From UBA932 sp031548545 (GTDB taxonomy: Bacteria > Bacteroidota > Bacteroidia > Bacteroidales > UBA932): a DNA stretch of 21,349 bases. This document shows positions 1 to 8,166 of this stretch, piece by piece; within the stretch, counting starts at the first letter, position 1; every line of letters begins with the position of its first letter. The notes below the pieces were generated by a model. That model worked only from the letters and a program-made list of their open reading frames with translations, was not told the origin of the DNA and did not search any database. The stretch is from assembly GCA_031548545.1 (NCBI GenBank), contig JAVBQY010000034.1, forward strand, positions 1 to 21,349. The letters run 5' to 3'. The translations under genes and the position numbers were made by a program.

Positions 1-3000
1 ATGCTTCAAAGAACGACCTATACTTGGCTGTATATGTTCTGGCAAATTTAATAAATTATTTGATATACCGGTGCTGCCGTCCTTGATTAAATTACCATTG
101 CCGTCATAGCCGTAGTGCGTCGTTCCCTGGGGATGGCCGTCTACAGCGCCCTTATCCTCTACCTTTTGAAGTCTGGCATCCTGGTACGTATACTGCAGGT
201 CATCAAGGAGCCGCCCGCCGCCACCATAGCGCCGCAACATTTGGATACGGCCCGTGGCGTCATACGACAACTGCTCCGTGTAGTTCGCGCTCCAGCCGCT
301 GCCGTTGTTGTATTGGCTTGAGGTCAGCCGCGATAAGTCATCATAGGTGAAGGCATAGGACATCTCCCCCTGGCGGGCGCCACGCCAGCGCACACCGGTG
401 ATATCGCCGTTATAACGCCCGGGGGCACCGCTCCACAAGGGCTGGTCATAGAACAGTTCTTCCCCGAAAAGGTTGGCCTGGATCTTCGTAGGCCAGGAGC
501 GGATATTATAGGAATAGTTGACTTCTTCTATATTATCGGTCAGGGTCTTGCGCTGCAGACGACCCAGATCGTCATAGGCCAAGGACGAGAGGGTGACCGG
601 AGGGTTGCTGTTGAGCGTAATGCTCGTGGACTTTAAGCGCTGCAACCCGTCATAATTATAGACGGTCAACAGCCGCATGGAGTCCGGCTGGTCATTCCCA
701 TTGATCCATTGACTCTGCTGCAGGCTCTTGTCCACCTGGCCGGAGAACAGGTAGGCCGTGCTTATCCGGTCTATCCCGCCCTGGATGTTTTCCGAGACGG
801 TTTGGATGAGCTGGCCCAATTCGTCATAATAGTAGGCCGTGGATAAATATTGCTCGACAGCATAATCCGGCGATAGCACTCGGCTGCGGGTCAGCATGAC
901 ACGGCCCCGGTTGGTGGCGGATAATCTGGAGGCGGAGACCACCGCATCCGCACGGAAGGCCAGCTTCCCGGAAACAGGCGTGTCATAATAAGTCTCCGAG
1001 ACTACGGTCCTTTCGCTAAAGGGCAGATCCGTGGATAGGGCGTACAGCGTACGCACCCATTCAGGACTGAATGGTGCTGAGAATTTTACTTCTTCCTGGG
1101 TCGTCGGGCGGTTGAGGTCATCATAGCTTTGTAGGGTCCACCGCTTACCGGACAGCTGACGGGCGTCGGTGGTCATCACCTTGCGGTTGCGCCGGTCATA
1201 GACCGCATATACCCAGCCCGCACCGGGGGTCTTCTGCGCTATGGTACGGCCTTGTTCATCGTAGTGGTTGTAAAAGCAGCGCGCCGTATCACCGGGACCA
1301 CTTACCCCGGGAGGAACGACCACTCGCAGATGGTCCAGCTCATCATAGACATAGCTGGTGCGCAAGCCCGCCTGCTCGGTCAGGACCTCACGGCCCTGCG
1401 CATCTTTGTAGGCTCGGCTGACTACGCCGTTTTCATCGGTAAGGGTGGTAACATAAAGGCTGTTGGGCGCATAGGTCAGGGGCTGAAAGGTGTTATCGGG
1501 CATGACGCTCCAGCTGTTGACCGCCCCGGTATTGGTAGACAGCTGTTGGGACACCGGGCGCTGGCGCCAGGAGGCGCCCGGCGCCGTCTGCCGCTCTACC
1601 CGGCTCAGGGGGGAGTTGTCATAAAAGGTCTCGCCATAGGCATACGGCCCTTCCGCTCCGTAAAAGGACTGTTGTGTGTTAACGGCTTCGTCCAGGGGAA
1701 TGAACTTGCCGGCGGCGGCGCTGCCGGGGCGGGACACCGGGCTGGCCAAATAATTTTTACTTTCACGGCCCTGCCGGTCATAGGTGGTCCACTGTACCAG
1801 GTCTTTGTCTTCCGAAGCCTGCAGGGGCAGAATGGTCTGCAGCGGACGGCCAAGGCCATCATAAAAGTCTACCACTGTGGCTTGCTTCTGCCGGGCAAGG
1901 CTCAGCTGGGCAATATCCTGTACCGCCACCGAAGGGGTGCAGGATACCGTGTAGTTGACAGGATAAGCCGTAGGGCTAAGGAAGTTGTCAAAGCCCACGG
2001 GACCTTCCCGCACCGTAATCTTTACAACATTACTTTCTGAATTATAACCGGAGGCCGAACGTACACGGCGCCGGTAGTAATAGACACCAGGTGAGAGTTC
2101 TTCTTCTATGCCGGGAAGAGGAAGATCTGCCGGAGGACTTATAGGCAGATCTACAGGAGGAAATACCGGTTTGTCGATAGGGAGGTCAATAGGTGTATCT
2201 ATAGGTGTGACTACATCTATAGGCGTTGCTATCGCCAGGGCTTGCGGCGCCCAAGGATCCAACTCCCTTGGCGGCAGATCCCCTATGGGCCCCGGGCTGA
2301 TGTCTACGGGAGGAACAGGGTCTACAGGAATGATTGTCATAGTGTCTATGGGATAAAACTTTCTCCTGTATTGTAGCGGCCGGTAATTTTCCTGTGTCGC
2401 ACCCGGAATATCCCACCAGCCATGGGTGGCCGAAGAGTCCTGCCATTGGTAGGTAAATATACTGCCCGGCAAGGGGTCTACACCATAGAGCGGCTGCACG
2501 CTGTTGTTAACGCCGACCAGCTGGTCGCCGGCAATCTGCCCGGCCAGGCCCACGCGCACCGTGTTGGTGTATAGCGCGGTTAATTTTTCGCCATCACACA
2601 CCGGTTGTACACGCCGCCGGTACCAGCGGGTTTGCGTGGGGGTGCCCGGTTGGTAAGAGGGCTCCGTGGCCCCTTCAATATCCCGCCATTTTCCGTAGGT
2701 CGTGGAGTCCTGCCACTGGTAGCGCAGGTCATTACAAAACCCACCGGTGGCTAAGGCGCCGCTGTGCAGGGGGGTGGGAAGACTTCCCGGAACCACCCGC
2801 TGCTCTCCGCCTATAACACCCGCCGTCAGCACCGTGTATACACACATGGATACCGTATCACTGTAGGCGGTAAGCCCGTTACTTTGGACCTTGCAACGAT
2901 AATAGGCCGTGTCCTGCAATACCGGCGGCTGATAGGCGGTGGCCGCTGCAGCTCCTTCCACGATTGTCCAGCGTTGCAGGTCACGGGACGTTTGCCACTC

Positions 3001-5067
3001 AAAAGCATAGTGTCCGTCGCCCCCGGTGGCGCCGGAATATAAGCTGGGGGGTGTTGTTCCGGCCAACAGTTGGTAATAGGGCGAGCCATAATAAGCGGTG
3101 TTGTTATTCAAGCCTTTGGCAGCGATCAACGGTGGCCGTACGCTCACGGTCACTTCATTGGAGTATAATGTCTCAGCACCGCAGGTAGCCACCCGCCGGA
3201 AATGGGTCGTGGTATCAAGCGCTGCCGGCTGATATATGACGGCCGTGGCATCCGGAACAGGCTGCCAGGATTGCTTATTCAGAGAATACTCCCACTGGTA
3301 GGCTGCCTCCGGACAATCCGCACTCCATACACTGGTAAAGGCCGGAAGGCTATCCCCCTTTATAATGTCATAGTCGCCGGTGATTAACCCGGCCCTGGAA
3401 TAGGGGTATACCATAGTAGTAAACACCGATGAAAGAGATTGTTCACCATTATTGCTGACCAGGCAGCGATAATAATAGCGGCCCGTAGCCGTAGGGGCCG
3501 TAAAAGAACAAGAACGATTGTAACTTTCCGTGCTTTCATCGGAGACCGCAGCCCAGTTTATTTTATCCACGGACCACTGCCAGCTATACATATAAGAATA
3601 ATAGCTGTAGCCACCCGAAACCTGCACCGACAGGCTGGCCGGTTGACCGGAAAACCAGGACAGGGAGGACTGCGGCAATAGTTTTATGGACAGGGGATCA
3701 TAGGTCGCCACACGAATCTTATTGGAAATAACGTATACATCATTGCCCATGACCTGACTATGTACCCTGCGGCGGAAGTAAGTGATCGTATCAACCTCCG
3801 GGGACTGATACGTGGCGCTACCATTAAACCCAAAGGCCGGCGCCCAATGCTGTTCATCGGTGGAGGACTCCCATACATAAACGAGGTGGCCGTTACCGCC
3901 AGAGGCATCGGCCGTGCTTCTGAAGGCATTGGGCATGGTACCTTTCTGTATATTGCTCGGTCCGCCGGGGCTGACACTGCCGGGCAATAAGGGCGTAGAC
4001 AGGTTAAATGCCATCATCTTAGTAGTATCACAGGAAATACCGTCGCACACGATACGGCGGAAGGCGGCGGACTCCGTCAGCTCATCAGGCTGGTATTCCT
4101 CCCCGGTAGCGCCTGCGATAGCAGAAAACACAGGCGATCCGCCACCCGCAAGCTCCGCCCTTTGCCATTGGTAAGTATAGTCCCCCGTGCCCTTGGATGC
4201 CGCGCTCTCACTACGGATCAGGCCCGGGGTGACCGGGGCCATGGCATGCAGGGGTGACGAAGCACAGATACTGCCGGCCTGTACCTTCTCAAAGTGAACG
4301 TTTAAGGTGAGTACATTGCTATAAAACGGCGCAACGTTAAGACGCACGTAGAGGTGACTCCCGATAGCTAAAGCATCGCCAAGATCGCTGCCCAGAATAT
4401 CCACTGCATTGGCCGAAAAACTTGATTTGCCCTGGTAGGCGGCAGGAAACGCCTTCCACGAGGCTGCTTCTTTGGTGTTCCCTATACCGTATTCCCACTG
4501 GTATACGGCGGCGGCAAAACCAGGGGTGGCAGAAAAATTAGTTTTTTTACTATAATCCAGCGTAACACTGCCGGCGCTTATCGTTACATCCGGGTACATC
4601 TTAAAAGTCTGCACCCTCTGGTAAGAAGAGAGGCATTTCCAGTCAATATCATATTTAATATCAAATGCGTATTTTGGCTCCGACACTTCATAAGGCACAA
4701 CATTTTCATTGCATTTAGTATCCCAGTAAAGCCATTCATCTTTTTGTCTTGCCAATCCAATCAATTCTACTTTTGTAATAGGACCCCGATATGCATTAAA
4801 GTAATGTTTATCCTTAACTGTATATGCACCTGTGGCCTTAGCCATCAATGTATTGCTTGACGGCAGAGTAAAGATGCCAACAGGGGTGGTATAGCGGATA
4901 AAATCCCAGTAATACCGATTATCACCACCCTGGGAAGAAAAATCAAAATCCACCCAGTATTCCAGCACATAATTCTGCGCCAGCGCAAGATGTCCGCTGA
5001 AAAATAACACCGCCACGGCGGCCAAAAGTCGCTTAGCCCACTGTTGTATCGTCCTTTTCATATCCAT
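1..5067 (-). CDS. Large secreted RHS/YD-repeat protein with Ig-like repeats and DUF6443-like segment (partial, C-terminus outside window)
   Basis: The minus-strand frame is open from an ATG at 5067 to the window edge (1689 codons, no stop). The N-terminus has a signal peptide ending near LALAQ. About eight Ig-like repeats follow, each with a Y-x-W-Q/E core and a YFRRRV-like end; their cores lie near 4500, 4170, 3870, 3575, 3295, 2995, 2715 and 2445, roughly 95 residues apart. A proline/aspartate-rich linker (about 2100-2340) precedes a DUF6443-like segment containing DGLGRPLQT near residue 1069. YD/RHS repeats (YDELGQL, YDDLGRL, YDGNGNLIKD) fill the rest. The visible end is the NGNL..NLP block that normally precedes the RHS core, so the core and any variable tip are missing. 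The ATG overlaps the TGA of the upstream gene as TGATG, implying translational coupling; a second ATG lies at 5061. Such proteins are exported surface or shell-forming proteins; the cargo of this one cannot be judged. Confidence 0.88.
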   Translation of the reverse strand, partial: MDMKRTIQQWAKRLLAAVAVLFFSGHLALAQNYVLEYWVDFDFSSQGGDNRYYWDFIRYTTPVGIFTLPSSNTLMAKATGAYTVKDKHYFNAYRGPITKVELIGLARQKDEWLYWDTKCNENVVPYEVSEPKYAFDIKYDIDWKCLSSYQRVQTFKMYPDVTISAGSVTLDYSKKTNFSATPGFAAAVYQWEYGIGNTKEAASWKAFPAAYQGKSSFSANAVDILGSDLGDALAIGSHLYVRLNVAPFYSNVLTLNVHFEKVQAGSICASSPLHAMAPVTPGLIRSESAASKGTGDYTYQWQRAELAGGGSPVFSAIAGATGEEYQPDELTESAAFRRIVCDGISCDTTKMMAFNLSTPLLPGSVSPGGPSNIQKGTMPNAFRSTADASGGNGHLVYVWESSTDEQHWAPAFGFNGSATYQSPEVDTITYFRRRVHSQVMGNDVYVISNKIRVATYDPLSIKLLPQSSLSWFSGQPASLSVQVSGGYSYYSYMYSWQWSVDKINWAAVSDESTESYNRSCSFTAPTATGRYYYRCLVSNNGEQSLSSVFTTMVYPYSRAGLITGDYDIIKGDSLPAFTSVWSADCPEAAYQWEYSLNKQSWQPVPDATAVIYQPAALDTTTHFRRVATCGAETLYSNEVTVSVRPPLIAAKGLNNNTAYYGSPYYQLLAGTTPPSLYSGATGGDGHYAFEWQTSRDLQRWTIVEGAAAATAYQPPVLQDTAYYRCKVQSNGLTAYSDTVSMCVYTVLTAGVIGGEQRVVPGSLPTPLHSGALATGGFCNDLRYQWQDSTTYGKWRDIEGATEPSYQPGTPTQTRWYRRRVQPVCDGEKLTALYTNTVRVGLAGQIAGDQLVGVNNSVQPLYGVDPLPGSIFTYQWQDSSATHGWWDIPGATQENYRPLQYRRKFYPIDTMTIIPVDPVPPVDISPGPIGDLPPRELDPWAPQALAIATPIDVVTPIDTPIDLPIDKPVFPPVDLPISPPADLPLPGIEEELSPGVYYYRRRVRSASGYNSESNVVKITVREGPVGFDNFLSPTAYPVNYTVSCTPSVAVQDIAQLSLARQKQATVVDFYDGLGRPLQTILPLQASEDKDLVQWTTYDRQGRESKNYLASPVSRPGSAAAGKFIPLDEAVNTQQSFYGAEGPYAYGETFYDNSPLSRVERQTAPGASWRQRPVSQQLSTNTGAVNSWSVMPDNTFQPLTYAPNSLYVTTLTDENGVVSRAYKDAQGREVLTEQAGLRTSYVYDELDHLRVVVPPGVSGPGDTARCFYNHYDEQGRTIAQKTPGAGWVYAVYDRRNRKVMTTDARQLSGKRWTLQSYDDLNRPTTQEEVKFSAPFSPEWVRTLYALSTDLPFSERTVVSETYYDTPVSGKLAFRADAVVSASRLSATNRGRVMLTRSRVLSPDYAVEQYLSTAYYYDELGQLIQTVSENIQGGIDRISTAYLFSGQVDKSLQQSQWINGNDQPDSMRLLTVYNYDGLQRLKSTSITLNSNPPVTLSSLAYDDLGRLQRKTLTDNIEEVNYSYNIRSWPTKIQANLFGEELFYDQPLWSGAPGRYNGDITGVRWRGARQGEMSYAFTYDDLSRLTSSQYNNGSGWSANYTEQLSYDATGRIQMLRRYGGGGRLLDDLQYTYQDARLQKVEDKGAVDGHPQGTTHYGYDGNGNLIKDGSTGISNNLLNLPEHIQPSIGRSLKH
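2100..2340 (-). other. Proline/aspartate-rich linker (P-I-D motif repeats) in the large RHS protein
   Basis: On the minus strand this stretch encodes a run dominated by Pro, Ile/Val/Leu and Asp with near-tandem units such as TPIDVVTPIDTPIDLPIDKP, followed by PPVDLPISPP. It lies between the last Ig-like repeat and the DUF6443-like segment, about residues 910-990. It appears to split a YYRRRV-type strand: YRRKFYPID precedes it and YYYRRRV follows it. Low sequence complexity and Pro content suggest an extended spacer. Confidence 0.75.
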
Positions 5068-8030
5068 CAGTTTTGTGAGTAATGATACCCGTATTCTTTG
5101 ATCACCGCCCCCCGGTGATCGCGCACCCGTTGCAGACGGTTCAGCTCATCATACTCATAATAAGTAATAATACCGTTGGCATTGGTCTGCGAGCTGAGAC
5201 CCACCAAGGGTTTATAGGTATAGGTGGTCACCAGGGCCGGCGAGAGGCGCTCGCGCAGGCGGCGCATGTTGTCCAGGTAACTATTCTCCGGAAGTTCAAC
5301 CGACAGGGCTATCCCTGTTGCAGCGGCGCTGGCCTCCTCATAGGTGGCCCCTACAATTTCCGCCAGTTTGTTCAGCCCGTCGGCGCTCCACAGGTAGCTG
5401 ACCACCAGTCCGTCGGCCCCGCGTTGCTGTAGTACGTTCCCATACGTGTCATAGCGTTCATAGCTGAGCTGCGCCTTCATCCGATGGTCTATATTGACGG
5501 TATCATAATCGCTGACCGGCGCCCGGGATTCCAGCTTTAAAACTTCCGAAGGATACACCCTCCAACGAGCGCTCATCTCCTCAAAAGTTTTGAACTTAAT
5601 CATTGAAGCGCCTGTAACGACCCCGTTTTTATAGCTGATGGTCTCTACCGGAATGTTCAATATGTTTTTTACCCGCATCGCTGCGTATTCGGCATTATCG
5701 CGGGTGGTCGCATTCACATAACGGTAAAGGGTTTTTAACTGCGTGCCGTCGGCGGTAATGGTGGTTTTACTTTCCGGGTAAGCCCCTTTATGGTTGGGGT
5801 TATAGTTATATTCCGTAATTGTCGTGATAGAGTCTGCTCCAAAATATTGGGTAGCCACTTCTTGTTGGAGAGTAATAGGGGAATGATAGACCTTACTTGA
5901 GACAACTTCAAATTTTTCAAGCTCCACAAACGGCAGCCATTTTTTTTCTTTACCATCACCGGCATAACTCATCCGCTTTTTTTCTACAACTTTGTCCAAA
6001 TTATCATACACCCATACTTCTGACAATAAGCCCCGTTCAAAATAACGGCTGGACAAGCGTATAGACAATTGATTAATCAGAAAAAGCTCTTCCAAACAGT
6101 TATTGCAGAGAAGATTATCTCTTACCACATATTCCATTAAATCGGGTGTATCTGCGTAATTCGTATAGCGATATTTTACATATCCGCTACCATCTCCTTT
6201 CTTCTCAATGACCTCAGGATAATGTATAAATGATTCTCCGGGATAATAATTAACACTGTATGACATACCATCCCCTTTGATTAGACGTCTCATGTTACCC
6301 AAAAGATCCACACCATGATAGAAATAGGCATACCTTGGCCAATTCATTAAAATACCATTAGTCGGGTAGTGGAAAATCGTTCTCAAGCTCGTTTCACCTG
6401 TAGTATTTTCTATTGCCGCAATGCGCGCACCACCGGCGATTCCCATTTTTTCATATAACTTAGGCAGGTAATTATTATCACTACGCCTATCCAAACAAAA
6501 ATTGTAACTATTAGATTCATAGTAAAAAAAAGTCGCACCTTTGGTGGGGTAAGTGATACTTTTTAATAATCCTACCCGACATAATGAAGTATCCGGATCA
6601 CGCTCAAACGATGTATATTGAATATCCGCATTTACATTACTAGATACAGGAATGAGTGATTTATTATCATTTTTCCCATTCCAAAATCCCCAATGATCTA
6701 CGCCAAGAGTTGACGGTGATGGAAAAGCACAGTCTATACCATAGTAGGAAAATTTATATGGTAAAAGTTCCTTTTCCACAACACTTTCCAAAACTAAACG
6801 TTTATAATTATTTAAAAATAAATCATTTGAACGATTGCCAATATAAGCATAATTAAACTTAAAAGATGTTATTTCATTTTTTCCATATAATACCTTAAGA
6901 TTGTTCAATCGTAAATTTTTTTGATTATATGCGCTATGATCTTTTTCATGGTTGTAAACAGGGCGCAACTCTTTGTAAAAGGTTTTGTCATTTTCTGAAT
7001 AATTTAATTTTATAATAGGGCCGCCGGTGATAGTAATATCCGATAAATATACCGTTTTTGTTATAATTAAAGACTGAGACGGCTTGTAACTATTCGCGAA
7101 TGCACTAGACAGCCAATTTACATACATTTCAGTAGAAATTAATATATTATGTTTATTATACAAATTATATAAATAATCTGTATTTCTAGAAAATGGCCTA
7201 TAATGATAGTAAACAGTTCTACCATTTGGTGAAGTTATACTACTTAAATGCCACGATGTAACAACAGCTGTTGAATCTTCATATATTTCACGATCTTTAC
7301 TTGCTAACATATAATTAATGGACCATTCCTTCTCCGCATCGCCTCCTCCAAAAACATAGACATAGCCATTGTCCGCCGTAATGGTAATGGTAGAATTCGC
7401 TATTTTTGTTCCCCTGGCCGGCTGGGCGGCCAGATTGTCCACATTGACCTTAAAAGGCTTGTCTCCGGCACACTTGACCTCACCGTCATAATTGATAAAG
7501 AACCAGCCGCTCAACCCCGGCGCCACAAAGGTGAACTCATCGGGCATCAATTCTATATCATTGGCGACCCAATAACCATCCCGTACTTCACCCTCCTTTA
7601 ATTCAAATATCTCCTGCTTATTAAAGTTCCCCAGTTTATCTGCCCAAGCGCCTATCCGTATTCCGGTGGGCATGATCCGGTTGCCGTTTTCATCCCTGCC
7701 GCTGCAATCATCGGGCACACCGTTGACCTTACGCACCACGGCGCCGCCGGCATTCAACGCCCAGTTCAAGCCCACCGGGCCTTCGCGCTTGGCGGGGATA
7801 AAGCCCGAAGCATTGTAGGAAAGGGTTACAGGAAGCTCAAAATCCCGGTCTTTATAGGTATATAAAGGGATGGACATACTGACCGCACCGGTGTAGTGCG
7901 ACACGGTATGAAAAAAATCGCGGGTCTGGGGCGATAAGAGATTGGGGGCGTCCTGGGCCTTGAGCTGGCTTAGAAAGAAGAGAAAGAAGGCCAAGACAAG
8001 ATGCCGGAAATAACGTAGGTCTTTGTCCAT
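5067..8030 (-). CDS. Secreted YD/RHS-repeat protein, 987 aa, without RHS core
   Basis: The protein starts with a signal peptide (hydrophobic stretch about residues 11-20, cleavage near LKAQ). A typical Bacteroidota RHS N-terminal block follows: ...SHYTGAVSMSIPLY, LPVTLSYNASG and VGLNWALNAGG, ending in VNGVPDD. The middle is divergent and encoded by AT-rich DNA. YD motifs appear near the C-terminus (YERYDTYGNVL, YYEYDELNRLQRV), which ends in the common terminal block NANGIITYYEYDELNRL...GYHYSQN. I see no RHS-associated core and no toxin-like tip, so it resembles the N-terminal companion type rather than a full toxin carrier. It is first in a two-gene unit and overlaps the next gene by one base. 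Its function is unknown; a surface or type IX-exported role is inferred from the signal peptide and family habit. Confidence 0.88.
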   Translation of the reverse strand: MDKDLRYFRHLVLAFFLFFLSQLKAQDAPNLLSPQTRDFFHTVSHYTGAVSMSIPLYTYKDRDFELPVTLSYNASGFIPAKREGPVGLNWALNAGGAVVRKVNGVPDDCSGRDENGNRIMPTGIRIGAWADKLGNFNKQEIFELKEGEVRDGYWVANDIELMPDEFTFVAPGLSGWFFINYDGEVKCAGDKPFKVNVDNLAAQPARGTKIANSTITITADNGYVYVFGGGDAEKEWSINYMLASKDREIYEDSTAVVTSWHLSSITSPNGRTVYYHYRPFSRNTDYLYNLYNKHNILISTEMYVNWLSSAFANSYKPSQSLIITKTVYLSDITITGGPIIKLNYSENDKTFYKELRPVYNHEKDHSAYNQKNLRLNNLKVLYGKNEITSFKFNYAYIGNRSNDLFLNNYKRLVLESVVEKELLPYKFSYYGIDCAFPSPSTLGVDHWGFWNGKNDNKSLIPVSSNVNADIQYTSFERDPDTSLCRVGLLKSITYPTKGATFFYYESNSYNFCLDRRSDNNYLPKLYEKMGIAGGARIAAIENTTGETSLRTIFHYPTNGILMNWPRYAYFYHGVDLLGNMRRLIKGDGMSYSVNYYPGESFIHYPEVIEKKGDGSGYVKYRYTNYADTPDLMEYVVRDNLLCNNCLEELFLINQLSIRLSSRYFERGLLSEVWVYDNLDKVVEKKRMSYAGDGKEKKWLPFVELEKFEVVSSKVYHSPITLQQEVATQYFGADSITTITEYNYNPNHKGAYPESKTTITADGTQLKTLYRYVNATTRDNAEYAAMRVKNILNIPVETISYKNGVVTGASMIKFKTFEEMSARWRVYPSEVLKLESRAPVSDYDTVNIDHRMKAQLSYERYDTYGNVLQQRGADGLVVSYLWSADGLNKLAEIVGATYEEASAAATGIALSVELPENSYLDNMRRLRERLSPALVTTYTYKPLVGLSSQTNANGIITYYEYDELNRLQRVRDHRGAVIKEYGYHYSQN

Positions 8031-8054
8031 AAACGTAAAATATAAATTCGGGCG

Positions 8055-8062
8055 CTAAGGTA
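8055..8062 (-). promoter_or_regulatory. Weak candidate -7 element for the RHS gene pair
   Basis: The minus strand reads TACCTTAG, one mismatch from TAnnTTTG, 25 bases upstream of the 8030 ATG. No convincing TTG lies 19-21 bp further upstream, so this is a tentative call. Confidence 0.3.
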
Positions 8063-8091
8063 AGGGTTTCATTTCTTAAAAGCACTATAAA

Positions 8092-8113
8092 AGTGTCGGC
8101 AATTTTCGACACT
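8092..8113. promoter_or_regulatory. Perfect 7-bp inverted repeat in a divergent promoter region (candidate operator)
   Basis: AGTGTCG at 8092-8098 and CGACACT at 8107-8113 are perfect inverted copies separated by 8 bases. The site is centred between the start codons of the RHS pair (8030, minus) and the type IX-sorted protein (8167, plus). The geometry suits a dimeric regulator acting on both units. No regulator is recognised. Confidence 0.5.
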
Positions 8114-8138
8114 CCTAATTATTTGTTATAATTATTAT

Positions 8139-8146
8139 TACCTTTG
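8139..8146 (+). promoter_or_regulatory. Bacteroidota -7 promoter element for the 8167 operon
   Basis: TACCTTTG is an exact match to TAnnTTTG, 20 bases before the 8167 ATG, giving a very short leader. A TTTG at 8122-8125 is only 13 bp upstream, closer than the usual spacing of about 20, so the -33 half is doubtful. Confidence 0.55.
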
Positions 8147-8166
8147 TTTTCAAGCATATTTTTTCT

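Noticed and set aside
1252..2040. 262-codon plus-strand open frame
   Set aside because: It lies opposite the large RHS gene, whose minus-strand frame has clear family motifs here (DGLGRPLQT and YD repeats). The plus-strand translation has no recognisable domain.
2430..4520. CRISPR-like periodicity
   Set aside because: The spacing reflects protein Ig-like repeats of about 285 bases with diverged DNA. There are no short identical repeats with spacers anywhere in the window.
1..8030. RHS polymorphic toxin with immunity gene
   Set aside because: The C-terminal tip is outside the window and no small immunity-like gene follows in the visible part, so toxin function cannot be claimed.
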